NCBI GenBank assembly: GCA_003550305.1
Contig: QKYT01000017.1
Span: forward strand, 270,962 to 307,073
Source of the DNA: Glomus cerebriforme
Taxonomy: Eukaryota > Glomeromycota > Glomeromycetes > Glomerales > Glomeraceae
Direction: 5' to 3'
DNA: 36,112 nt
This document shows, piece after piece, positions 9,641 to 20,370 of the stretch (position 1 is its first letter; each line of letters starts with the position of its first letter). A model generated the notes under the pieces. The model made no database searches. It was not told the DNA's origin and was given only the letters and a program-made list of their open reading frames with translations. The translations under genes were made by a program, and so were the position numbers.

Positions 9641-9952
9641 TTCACAGATGGATCGGTACAAAATATTACCAAACATAATTGCAGAATGGGCTTTGCCTGG
9701 ATAGATACTTCAGCATATTCGCACGCTTCATAATTCAAAGCCAGAACAATACACTTGACGTCGGCAACTAAAGCAGAATCAATGGCGGTATTAACAGCTG
9801 TCCTCACTACACCGCCCAATAGTCATATAACAATATACACAGATTCAGCAAATTTCATAGCAACTTATAACCGTTTTATAGTTAAAATATTACCATATCA
9901 TCAACAATTGATAACAATAATTATCATATTTGGCTCACATTGGTGCAATTAG
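9641..9952 (+). pseudogene. LINE RNase H domain, one in-frame stop
   Basis: In one frame from 9641 there is FTDGSVQN (first catalytic Asp, codon 9647-9649), GFAWIDTS, a stop at 9731, then TSATKAESMAVLTAVL (catalytic Glu) and ITIYTDSANFI (second catalytic Asp). This Asp-Glu-Asp order is that of the RNase H domain carried by LINE polyproteins that are very common in Rhizophagus. The frame ends at the tag at 9950-9952, before the fourth acidic residue region, so the domain is also truncated at its C-terminus. Confidence 0.85.
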
Positions 9953-9955
9953 AGG

Positions 9956-10407
9956 TTAGAACCGGTTGCATTTTTGAAAATCAGGTTTAACCAATTCGAA
10001 TCAGGTTCAATCCATTTCAAACCAGTTTGCACACCTGAATCCTTATATAATATCTGATAATATAGTTATTTTAATATCATTATCTTTATTAGCGAGAATG
10101 TTGACAACTAATAAAAGGAAAGATAACATTATATATTTGTCAACTTGTCGTGATATTTTTTATTAATACGAAATTTTTTTTTCCTAATTAAGCTAAATTT
10201 AATTGAGTGTGACTGCAGTTATTGTTATCACCAAGACTTATTTTATATTTACATTTTACAATCGCAAAAAAAAAATAAAATAAAATAAAGTAAATTTGAT
10301 TCTCAAATCAAATAATTATTCATTGTTTCTTAAATTAGATTCTAATATTAATTTAATTAGATAAAAACTGTCACACTGCGCCAGGATTAATGAGCTTAAA
10401 GTAATAT
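9956..10407. other. Unassigned AT-rich stretch
   Basis: The first 90 bases are a degenerate repeat of aaccggtt, ccaattcgaatcagg and ccatttcaaaccag type, faintly like the accggtt text near 22511-22545. The rest is low-complexity A/T. No gene or RNA is recognised. Confidence 0.4.
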
Positions 10408-10663
10408 AGTAAATCGTGTACACAAAAATGTTAACATTCTGATTTATATTCAGGAAAATTAAATCCTATATGGTATCAATAGGTGGTTTAAAATTTTTAT
10501 TTGTTTAATTTATGGCTAATATTGACAAGTCAATAGGTTAATTAACAATCACGCCACTTATCAGATCGCCGCAGTATGCCACCTGAAATATGGAATAGAT
10601 CAGGCAGACGAATCATGCGTTGCACAATTCAAAATTATTTATATGTACAGGTAATCTAAAACT
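10408..10663. repeat. Dispersed repeat, copy 1
   Basis: Shares with 16741-17044 the start agtaaatcgtgtaca, the middle gggttaattaa/ggttaattaa followed by atca.gccac, then gccgcagta, agatcaggc, and the end cgttgcacaattcaaaatta followed by gtaatctaaaact. The copies have many indels. No open frame or terminal inverted repeats are visible, so the class is unknown. Confidence 0.75.
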
Positions 10664-10859
10664 TTCCGCTACATAACAATTTTTTTAGTTTTGTCAGAAA
10701 AAAAAAATCACAAAAAGATCCCATTGTTACAAAAAAAATTTTATAATTATCTACTACTAATTAGTATTAGTAAAATGTCAATTATCAAAAGGTCTTAACT
10801 TTTAAGTATAAACATAAATTTGCCAATCAAAANATCTTAACTTTTAAGTATAGATCAGG
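10664..10859. other. Left edge of assembly gap, with a local direct repeat
   Basis: The text tcttaacttttaagtata occurs twice (about 10793-10811 and 10834-10852) just before the gap. This suggests that a repeat stopped the assembly here. No gene is seen. Confidence 0.6.
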
Positions 10860-11719
10860 NNNNNNNNNNNNNNNNNNNNNNNNNNNNNNNNNNNNNNNNN
10901 NNNNNNNNNNNNNNNNNNNNNNNNNNNNNNNNNNNNNNNNNNNNNNNNNNNNNNNNNNNNNNNNNNNNNNNNNNNNNNNNNNNNNNNNNNNNNNNNNNNN
11001 NNNNNNNNNNNNNNNNNNNNNNNNNNNNNNNNNNNNNNNNNNNNNNNNNNNNNNNNNNNNNNNNNNNNNNNNNNNNNNNNNNNNNNNNNNNNNNNNNNNN
11101 NNNNNNNNNNNNNNNNNNNNNNNNNNNNNNNNNNNNNNNNNNNNNNNNNNNNNNNNNNNNNNNNNNNNNNNNNNNNNNNNNNNNNNNNNNNNNNNNNNNN
11201 NNNNNNNNNNNNNNNNNNNNNNNNNNNNNNNNNNNNNNNNNNNNNNNNNNNNNNNNNNNNNNNNNNNNNNNNNNNNNNNNNNNNNNNNNNNNNNNNNNNN
11301 NNNNNNNNNNNNNNNNNNNNNNNNNNNNNNNNNNNNNNNNNNNNNNNNNNNNNNNNNNNNNNNNNNNNNNNNNNNNNNNNNNNNNNNNNNNNNNNNNNNN
11401 NNNNNNNNNNNNNNNNNNNNNNNNNNNNNNNNNNNNNNNNNNNNNNNNNNNNNNNNNNNNNNNNNNNNNNNNNNNNNNNNNNNNNNNNNNNNNNNNNNNN
11501 NNNNNNNNNNNNNNNNNNNNNNNNNNNNNNNNNNNNNNNNNNNNNNNNNNNNNNNNNNNNNNNNNNNNNNNNNNNNNNNNNNNNNNNNNNNNNNNNNNNN
11601 NNNNNNNNNNNNNNNNNNNNNNNNNNNNNNNNNNNNNNNNNNNNNNNNNNNNNNNNNNNNNNNNNNNNNNNNNNNNNNNNNNNNNNNNNNNNNNNNNNNN
11701 NNNNNNNNNNNNNNNNNNN
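10860..11719. other. Assembly gap of 860 undetermined bases
   Basis: All positions are n. The open frame that crosses the gap on the minus strand is an artefact. Nothing can be said about the content. Confidence 1.
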
Positions 11720-13256
11720 TAAACTATGGAAAGTTAACATTTTTTGAGTGAAAAAAAATATTTACTGTATGTTTATATTTTGATTATAATAAAAATAATC
11801 AAATAAAAACAATGATTATGTCAACAATTATTAGATAATACAATGCTTTATTTTACTGGAAACCATTAAACCATTGTAAGTCTGGAGCTTTGAGAAAAAA
11901 ACTATTTGTGTGACATTATTTATTGTTATCAGTATATCTTGTCTAACGTAATATCAAAACAATCAAACCAACAATTTTTATTCGTCAATTTACGCATGCG
12001 GACAACTGGAAATCACCCTGGACAATAAATATTTTTGAATATATACTGTACAGTACAAGCCTTTACAACTCTATAAATTGAATAAAATAAAATTTTGTAA
12101 TATTACATAAGTGAAAGTGTGAAACTACTATTCTCATCATTTCCAAGAGATGAGAATAATGTTAAAATTAAAAGATCATTATCATTTAATTATCAACCTA
12201 TAAATTCAATTAAATTAAAATATTATCAGTTCGAATGAGTATTTTTGTATTACTAATAAATCACTGGGATGACTCATAATTATTATTTTTTATAGAGGTG
12301 CGAGTTAATGATTATATAATATAACTATAATGGAAAATGACTTTTGGCAAAAATTTCTATATATATATAATTTTTTTTATTTTCTGTTGTTTCTATATTT
12401 TTTTAAAATTTTAAATGTTTGTAGTAAGTGAAATATTCTTTGATAATTGCCGTAATTCTGATCAAAAATCACGAGATAAAACACTTTTTATCGCTGAAAC
12501 TTTTTTTTTTATTAAAGATCAGCTCAGCAATAAGTATGCTAACGTAATACAATTATAAAAGAAAAATAAAACTATGCTAGACTTATACCTAGGTACTATC
12601 ACTGACACTTTTCCACCTTCACGTAACCGGTGATTCTAATACTTGAATTTAATGTAGTAATGATAATTTAGAATTTCTAGTCACGTTAAACATAACAAAT
12701 CATTTGAAAGTTCGATNGGTTTAATTGCTGAAGAAAATTCCAATGATACTCTTTGAATGATTATAACAAAAAAACTATAGTAGTATAGACATAAGTAGAG
12801 GAGATTCTGATGCAACTTTTACTATTTTAGTAACTACATCAACAACTTATTCTTCTAATACTACTGTCCTGCCACTGTTGTTGCTGCTAAAACTTTTTGG
12901 AATAAACCTGATGATTTTGATGATCATCTGCTNATACAATGGAAAATGTGAATGGTTATCTAAATGACTAAATAAAAAATGGGTTATTAATTTTGTATTA
13001 ATATATTATATTTATATATATATATTATTTTTTTTATTCTTAGATTTTGGGTGGGAGTTTGTTTTTATTTTTATTTTATTCATTTTATGTATTACTGCGT
13101 CAGATGTCAGACGTCGACCAGCCTAAATTATGGGCGATTTGGGCTGATTTTATAATGTCTTAAGAAGGCACATTAATTTATGTTAAAAATTCTTTTCTTG
13201 CATAAATGATATAAATGTTACGATAAACTAATTTAAAACTATATATTAGTATATTT
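11720..13256. other. Unassigned AT-rich stretch
   Basis: No gene or RNA gene is supported. About 12830-12950 holds a short protein-like phrase in one frame (AKTFWNKPDDFDDHL), which could be an exon relic but is flanked by stops and matches no family I know. A (TA)n run lies at about 13010-13022. Confidence 0.4.
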
Positions 13257-13484
13257 CTAATATTTAAGAAGGTTAGATAATCTTGGCTTTTTTTGCTTTA
13301 GAACATCTACTTTTTCATGAGTAATATCCAGTTTTGGATCTTTTCTTTTTTTCAGGTACAACCGAACAGTTTACATATTTTCCTTTTTCTTACAATGAAC
13401 CGTGTTGACTCGGGAAAATAGAGTTTTGACTGAACAAATGTTTTTTTTGTTTGATCTTTCTTTTGAAGAAGATCCATCATCCAT
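13257..13484 (-). pseudogene. Lys-rich ORF with one internal stop, unrecognised
   Basis: From an ATG at 13484 down to a TAG at 13257-13259 a single frame of 76 codons is open except for one TAA after 37 codons. The first part is Ser/Lys-rich and the second reads LKKRKDPKLDITHEKVDVL, both highly charged. Keeping one frame over 228 bases in such AT-rich sequence hints at a relic exon. No domain is recognised and no splice sites clearly bypass the stop. It may equally be chance. Confidence 0.25.
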
Positions 13485-14434
13485 GTTTGATATGATAAAA
13501 AAGGTTCGTTGAAGCAGTTTCAAATTGCAACAAAATTTTTTATAAATTTAAAAATTTAATTGTTATTAATTTTTCCCATTGGTTACTGATTAAATTACTT
13601 CATATTACTAAAATTAGTTTTTATCTACAAAANATGATTTCCCAAATTACAATCTTGTAAATGGATATTATGTAATTGTCCTAATTACTATTATCTATAA
13701 AGGTAAAAAGAACATGAATTCTTGTAAAACTTTTTTTTGCAGTCGGATGAACAAAATGAATTAACCATTATAAAAAATTTCATCATATTCTAGATTTTCA
13801 AGCATTCGATGACAAAAAAAAAAAATAAAACTAAAATGTATTTTTTTTAAAAAATTTTTATAACAGATAAATTTGATTAATTAAGTGAAATTTAAAAGGG
13901 GTTGAATAAAATTCAACTGTCTTTTTATAACTTTTCATTTATTTTTTTCGATAATCAAATGCTGCACCAATCAAAAAAAAATCATATTTCAAAAGGAAAA
14001 TTTGACATGCGTTACAAAGGAAAATTACATTATTTGCATGGTCCATAAAACATAGCAAATATATGACATATCTAAATTATTAATTCTCAATTTGGTTAAA
14101 AGTGTACAACGAATCTTTTTCTTTATTATAAATCAGGTGTACGACAAATCTTTTCTGCTATTAGTTAAGTGTACTTTTTTTTGTTAATCATTAAGTGTAC
14201 GAAATATGTGATCATTTAAAAAGGAAATTTGTATCACAGTACGACAAAACTTTTTAAAAATTCCAAAAATGTACGACAGGGTTCTATCATAGTGTATTCA
14301 GGAGTCCTGTTAAAAAGGTAAATGATGTAATTGGTTTAAAATTTATCAAGTTCATTCCTTTTTTAGATAAGCTAAATACTGTTAAGTGTTATAAACGCCC
14401 ATATCTCTTTTTTTGTCACACTGAGGTATACAGA
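13485..14434. other. Non-coding, with GTACGAC-type degenerate repeats at 14098-14285
   Basis: The phrase gtgtac(g)ac, often followed by aaatctttt or aaaacttttt, recurs at about 14102, 14139, 14169, 14195, 14240 and 14270 with irregular spacing of 25-50 bases. The remainder is A/T-rich with no gene. Homology with the upstream regions of kinase genes 1 and 3 begins only at about 14435. Confidence 0.55.
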
Positions 14435-14448
14435 ATTTTCAGATTATT

Positions 14449-14460
14449 CTCCGCTATATA
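14449..14460 (+). promoter_or_regulatory. Candidate core promoter (TCTCCG...TATATA) of kinase gene 2
   Basis: TCTCCGCTATATAATG lies about 70 bases before the start codon and corresponds to the TCTCCG plus TATA motif of genes 1 and 3. The distance to the ATG is shorter because this copy lacks a block of about 50 bases (the cttggaatcatttgtattacct text) that the other two copies have. Confidence 0.5.
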
Positions 14461-14530
14461 ATGAAAAATTTTTTTTTTTTCGGTTCACATTTTTAAATAT
14501 TTGACACCTTAAAATTTAATTTGTAACGTT

Positions 14531-16080
14531 ATGGAGCAAGAATATCTTAGTGACGATGTATTGGAACAAATAAAAAATTTTAAACGTTCGAGGTTAACTA
14601 GAGAACAAATATTGTTAATTGATAAACTAATATTAAATAAAGAATTAAAAGAANGTTATAAAGCATATGGTTTATGTGAAGGATGCAAACAACCTAATAT
14701 TGGATTTGATTGGTGTCAATCAAGTGTTAAACATTTTCAACAAAATTTCAAAAATTGGACCAGTGGAAATTCTGATATTGATAAATTAATACAAGAATCT
14801 CAACTTAATGCAAAAAATAGATGGGAAAAATTAGAATGGATTGAATATGATAAATTTGAAAATATTGAATATATTACAAAGGGGGGTTTTGGAACAATAT
14901 ATAAAGCAAATTGGAAGGATAAAACTGATCGATGGGGTGTTATTCTAACTGTTGCATTAAAAAGTTTAAATAATTCAAAAAATATAACATTGGAATTTTT
15001 AAATGAGGTGATATTTTTTAATGCATAATTTTAATCAATACTCCAAATGGAAACTAATTTTTTACTTTATATTATTTTTAGATAAATTTACACTTGAAAA
15101 TGAATACATCACTTCGGTTTATTAAACTTTATGGCATTACTAAAGATCCNAAAACCAGTAATTTTATGATGGTAATGCAATATGCAACAAATGGTAACTT
15201 AAGACAAATATTAAATAGAGATTTCAATTCATTGAAATGGTCAGATAAACTTAGAATTTTATTTGATATTGTACGGGGACTTGAAAATATTCATATAAAT
15301 GGATTAACTCATCGGGATTTTCATAGTGGTAATATATTAAGTACAAATTATATAAGTACACCTACCAAAATTACAGATTTAGGATTATGTAAACCAGCAA
15401 ATGAAAAATCAGACAATAAAAAAGTATATGGAGTATTGCCATATGTAGCACCTGAAGTTTTAAGAGGAAACCAATATACACAAGAAAGTGATATTTATAG
15501 CTTTGGAATTATTATATATGAAGTAATTAATGGATTACCTCCTTATCATGATATGGCACATGAAGAGTTTTTAGCAATAAAAATCTGCCAGGGACTTAGA
15601 NCAAGTTTTAATATTAAAGTTCCTCAATTAATAGTTGATATATTTAAACAATGTGTAGATGCAGATCCATCAAAAAGACCAACTGCAAATTATTTACATA
15701 ATACGTTTTTTCAATGGCGGGATGATATTTATAAAGAGGATAGTGAAATTTATAAACAAATTAAAGAAACAGACGAATTTAATGAAAAACGACCATCTTT
15801 TACAAAATCAGTTAATACTGAACTTATATATACGACACATTCTCAAGCTATTTATACAAGTAGACTATTGAATTTTAATAATTTACCCGAACCAAAAAAT
15901 GTAGGTGATGAAGAAGGATATTCAGGTAATTAATACTATTTATTATTTGACTTTGTTTCAAAATAATATAATATTGATTTTTTAATCTTTTATTTTATAG
16001 AATCCATAGAACCTATTGATTTTACTAAACTTAATATAGGTAAATTTTATTTTTATTTGTTTTATTGCTTGAAATTCTGA
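14531..16080 (+). CDS. Tyrosine-kinase-like protein kinase, copy 2 (three exons)
   Basis: Exons 14531-15007, 15082-15925 and 16001-16080, introns of 74 and 75 nt, give about 466 aa. The first 5' splice site is GTGATA rather than GTAAG. The leader keeps C49xxC52 and a WCQSS motif, where copy 1 has a third Cys pair. The kinase domain has KGGFGTIYKA (residues 117-126), Lys144 in VALK, HRDFHSGN (236-243) with a normal HRD, DLG (258-260) instead of DFG, and an intact APE. It ends with YTSRLLNFNNLP and then PIDFTKLNI. After this the frame runs on for about 12 hydrophobic residues (KFYFYLFYCL..) to the TGA at 16078, or the GTAAAT there may start another intron. Only the coding region and about 100 bases upstream match copies 1 and 3, so it moved as a smaller unit. 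Substrate unknown. Confidence 0.87.
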
Positions 16081-16740
16081 TTATTTACTGATATTTTTAT
16101 GAAAAAAAATAGTGTAATAATAACAAAACAGAAAAAAAAGATATTTAAACTTTAAACTGTAAAATAATATTGGTTAAATATATTTTATTGTTCGTCAATT
16201 ATATTATTCATTCCTGTTTAACGATGTATAAAATATGTATATTATATAAAAAAGGAAATTTGTTATATGATGTTTTTTAAAAATGGTAAAAGGGCGTGTG
16301 AATTAATGTTATATTAAGGAGAAATATAATATTTCTTTTTTTTTTTTTTAATGTGAAAATTTTCTAATTTAGGAAGTTTTTTAAGGAAAAAAAAAGTATC
16401 ATTTTAACAATTTATTTGATTAATATAAATATAAAACGTTTAAAAATTTAATATCATGTACTGTATATTGTATTTATTATTTTGACAATTAAAAAAGTGT
16501 CTGGTTCATTTCATCTCACTGACAGACGTTTCATCGACAGGTACATTTATAATTGGTTTAAAAGATTATTAGGGAAATTAAATTATTTTATATGACAACT
16601 CGTCGAAGAGAAAAAAGAATATTGCATCCAGATTGGGTGTAAAGTATAAAATTTGTCGAATTAATTTGAAAAATATTTTTCTAATTATATTATTTATTTA
16701 TTTTAGTTATTACCAACGTAACCCGACCCGTTGATATAAT
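16081..16740. other. Unassigned AT-rich stretch
   Basis: Homopolymer-rich sequence downstream of kinase gene 2. It shows no similarity to the 3' flanks of genes 1 and 3, and no gene or RNA gene is seen. Confidence 0.45.
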
Positions 16741-17044
16741 AAGTAAATCGTGTACATAAAAAATATTCCAGAAATAAGTGTGACATAAACACAAAAACAT
16801 TCCAATTTATATTCAGTTAAAGTTTTATAATTGGAAATTTATAGTAGCTAATTACAAAAAAAAAAAATATAATTAAAAAAAAAATAAATGGGTTAATTAA
16901 TAATCATGCCACCTACCAGTTTGCCGCAGTACACCATTTCATTTCGCCTGAAATCTAAAAAAATATGAAATAGCAGATAGATCAGGCGCAGATGAATCAC
17001 ACGTTGCACAATTCAAAATTATTTATACGGGGTAATCTAAAACT
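16741..17044. repeat. Dispersed repeat, copy 2
   Basis: Second copy of the repeat at 10408-10663. It is about 50 bases longer, mainly by A-rich insertions in the middle (16855-16890) and the caccatttcatttcgcctg stretch. Both copies are on the same strand, 6.3 kb apart and outside the kinase module. Confidence 0.75.
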
Positions 17045-17460
17045 CTAAATTAATTCATGCAATTGATAACAAAGCTGATTTCATTATATATCAGCGGTAA
17101 AACTATTTGATTTAATAAAGTAATAATAGATCCAATATAAACAGAATATAGTTAATTTTCATTTTCTTTTGATTTATTTGTTATGATTTATTTAAAATTT
17201 AAAATTTGAATAAAATTTATAAATTTATGTGTTTTATACAATTTTATGATTAACTAAATATAAGGAATTCTAAAAATAAAACAATCCATTTTTAATGTGA
17301 CAAATATAGAAACCTTTAAACAATACTAATACAGTAATAAATGGTTATATCATTGATGCTTTTTTGTAAATTCATATTTTAGAAAATTTCTAATTCAAAA
17401 TAATTATCTATTTCGTTTTCTTTTAAAATTAAGTTTATACTATACAATTTTTTTTTATAA
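17045..17460. other. Unassigned AT-rich stretch
   Basis: Low-complexity A/T sequence with no gene, RNA gene or repeat that I can support. Confidence 0.4.
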
Positions 17461-17610
17461 GTGCAAGCCTTCTTTACAAACAATGGTTACATTCTCGACG
17501 TACTATTACCTGAAAGGCCTAATAGCTGGAATACATTTCGTGAAACTGTAACAGATATTTTTTTATTAAAAAAAAATGGAATTGAAATTATAAAATTTAT
17601 AATGAGGTGA
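17461..17610 (+). pseudogene. Possible isolated exon, unrecognised
   Basis: Fifty codons from about 17461 to a TGA at 17608-17610 read as a balanced protein-like sequence (NNGYILDVLLPERPNSW, then FRETVTDIFLLKKNGIEII). Composition is less AT-rich than either flank. A T-run followed by ataag just upstream could be a 3' splice site. No upstream exon or family could be found, so it is either the last exon of a decayed gene or a fragment. Confidence 0.3.
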
Positions 17611-18599
17611 TCGTAACCTCTAGTAATTCAAAATTTAATTTAATTTCGTAATACAAAAAGTTAATAACGTGGTAATTTGATGGTGATAAATGACAACGCA
17701 ATTGTGGTGATTTACTGAAATAAAAAAAAATTATATATTATTATTATTTTTTTTATTTGATGCATGAAAAGAGTTTACGAAAATATATGAGGATTTATGG
17801 TAGAGATAGCGTAATCTTTATGAGATACAGCAGATGTTCCACTTGGAATAACATCGATATACGTATGCTTGGGCAAAGGACTTAAAAGATATTTCCATCC
17901 AATTCAATGGTTATTTTTTTGGTAACTTTAACCCTTGATGTTGTTTTTATCTGTATTTAACTATTTATAATCATATTTTCTAATATTCTTTCTTGTAAAC
18001 ATTACATTATTTGTTTATTTGAATTTATAAAGTTTAAACCATTTTATATCGCGTTGTTATTTTAATTTCCCATAGTTTATTAATACAAATGAAACCCATA
18101 AATATAATTTCACACTAAATATTTATAAATAAGACACTAATTTATAGGTACTTGTAATGGATATAGTCTATAAACCAAATTTTTCTGACGTAAATCACGT
18201 GATCATTAAACAGAAAATTCATCTCTCTCATTATAAACAACGAAACAGATGATGGATTTTATGATTATGAATTTTGAATTTTTAATATTGATTATCCTTA
18301 GATGTTGTTTATTCCAAATCCAATAGTTTTAAAAAAAAAGTAGTCATCCTCCAAATAGATTAAAGAACTTATTGGAGAAACAGTTTGGTCATTTTGTCAA
18401 AAAACCAAAAGCAAATATTTAATTTAATAATAGAAATGATGTGTTAGGATAATAGTTAATAAATTGTTTTTACTTATATTGTATATGAAAAAAAAATTTA
18501 ACAAAATATATATATAAAAATAAAAAAAAAACATATGACTTTGCCACGAGATTCTAAAAAAAATTGATTATACCAATTAATAAAAAAATTAAAGTATTT
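17611..18599. other. Unassigned AT-rich stretch
   Basis: Contains a short open frame at about 17763-17890 without family resemblance and long A/T runs. No supported gene. Confidence 0.4.
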
Positions 18600-19445
18600 A
18601 AATTTAAAAGACCATTAACGAATTTAAATTCCATTTCTTTCATTTCATAAGCTTCATCTAATATATCTTGTAAAAAGTCATCAAATTTGTCATGAAATAC
18701 TCCTCTGTATATGATTATGATTTAATAAATGTTCAGTGATCAACTCAACTGTAGGTTCATCTACGTCAATATTTCTTAGTGGCTCTTTTGGAATAACTTT
18801 ATTCATTTTTAAAGTTTTTTCAATGTAGTCGTCAATTCTTCAATTTCGCCCGCGTAATCTGTCAAATAGGGTGTTTGCCAGTTAACATTTTGTATGATAT
18901 AATTCCAAAAGTCCATATATCAACTGATGGCTTATAAAGATTATTTCTATTAAAATATGATGCTTTATGAATTTCTGGTGGCAAAAAAAGGAGCGTCCCA
19001 TAAATAGAATTAGATGTTTCAAGCTTATTATTGCCTCTCCAAAATCTATTAATTTTATTTGATTAAGTTGTCCATCTACCCACATTATATTTTTTGGTTT
19101 TAAATCTCGATGCATATATCTTTTTTATGTAGATACTTTAACGCTTCTATTACTTGACATGATATGTTAAACCATTCTCTTTCTTACTATATTTAAGTAT
19201 TCTCCTACAACATCTCTTGCCAAATAAAAATTCGGTCCAGATTAATATCTATATGATTTTCAAGAACTTTTACTATATTTATCGTGATCTAAACTTTTAA
19301 GTAATGTAGATTCTTTGAAATATTTACTATATTTATCATCTGTTTTTGATATACGAATGATTTTACATGCACATATTTTGGGAGCAATGATGTACTTGAT
19401 TACACAAATATACAGGAATATGGAATGATTGCTTGGACACAAACT
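18600..19445 (-). pseudogene. Ser/Thr-type protein kinase pseudogene
   Basis: Read on the minus strand from 19442 downward: an N-lobe piece with CACKIIRISKTDD (VAIK-type Lys) and FKESTLLKSLDH (helix C Glu). A broken stretch follows with VIEALKYLHKKDI, then MHRDLKPKNIM and IKLIDFGEA (19115 to about 19030, canonical HRD and DFG). After a frameshift comes YGTLLFLPPEIHKA (APE-like), then PSVDIWTFGIISYKML. A charged C-terminal extension follows (to about 18600) with further stops. At least four frame breaks are seen. It belongs to a different kinase group from the three kinase-like genes here, having HRDLKPKN and a normal DFG, as in CAMK/other Ser/Thr kinases. No intact product is possible. Confidence 0.8.
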
Positions 19446-20370
19446 CTGTCATTTACGTGACTGTTTTTTCAAAAAACACCTTGAATAATTCTGAGGTATA
19501 ATGGGTCTTTCGTTTTGCACCTGACAATAAATCTTGATTAGAACCCAAATAAATAGATAATAGGATTCTCGTCCTTTAAGCTGCAGCGAACAACTGGCAC
19601 CTAAGAATACAAAAAATCATTTACTACTCTATTGCGCAACAGTCACGTGATATTCGAAACTTAAATTTTTTAAGTATATTAATAAAGCATTTATTCGTTT
19701 GCCTACATTCCAGACTTGATTTTTTAACATATGTATCATGTTGAATTCTGTGTGATGTGCATCGGAATAATAATAAAATGTTTATGTACTGGTTCCGCAT
19801 ATATAATCATGTTTACTTTTATTGCGTTGCACGCACATCAATAAAATTACAATCCGTATAAATTGATAATCAATATGTTAATAGATCTTCTAACATCTGT
19901 GTCATATTCGATTAGGGAATCTACCTCAGTTTGCTCGACTTCGAGAACAGGACGAATTGTGACTGATTTTGCCCTTTTTTTACGTGGAAGAAATGTTCAA
20001 GATGTGCATTTTTAATTTTTTTTTAAAAAAAATCGATATGCGAAGCATTTCAATTTTTAAAGTGAAATTTCACTATAATTTTTATATTTCATTGTGTAAC
20101 TTTTTTCTCCAATGCCAACTGCCAGCAGTAACAGCGATTGAGCGATATTATAACTAGTATCTATGGACTCTAAAGAATTAATTTGATTTGCCCACATCAG
20201 ATTTTATCTTTTAATTTGTATATGCATGAGTGGCAGATAGTGTAAATAAGCAATAAAATATTTAATATTTATGACGTTCTTGCCCAGGAATTTTTATTTA
20301 GTCAATAAATTCATATACAGATATATATAACTAAAAATACATCATTTAAAAATCATATACTTGGAGTAGT
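19446..20370. other. Unassigned stretch
   Basis: Somewhat less A/T-rich than its surroundings around 19560-19620 and 19900-19970. No gene, tRNA or rRNA is recognised. The short plus-strand frame at 19969-20157 crosses long T and A runs and is not supported. Confidence 0.4.

Larger units (their letters stand above)
7190..9955 (+). mobile_element. LINE-type (non-LTR) retrotransposon remnant with RT and RNase H
   Basis: A decayed ORF2-type polyprotein lies on the plus strand. Reverse transcriptase parts run from about 7225 to 8540 and an RNase H domain from about 9640 to 9950. The frame changes several times and stops are common. The 5' end with any endonuclease is absent, as is the part normally following RNase H, so the copy is truncated on both sides. 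No poly-A tail or target duplication could be identified. The connecting region 8541-9639 shows only scattered polypeptide-like text and includes three 10-bp ttattttact units at about 8779-8810. Confidence 0.85.

Noticed and set aside
9499..9819. Minus-strand 106-codon frame
   Set aside because: Opposite strand of the RNase H domain, whose catalytic motifs are clear on the plus strand.
10844..11740. 298-codon minus-strand open frame
   Set aside because: It consists almost wholly of undetermined bases in the assembly gap.
15659..15871. Plus-strand 70-codon frame
   Set aside because: Out-of-frame shadow of kinase exon 2.
19969..20157. Plus-strand 62-codon frame
   Set aside because: Composed largely of Phe, Lys and Ile from T and A runs.
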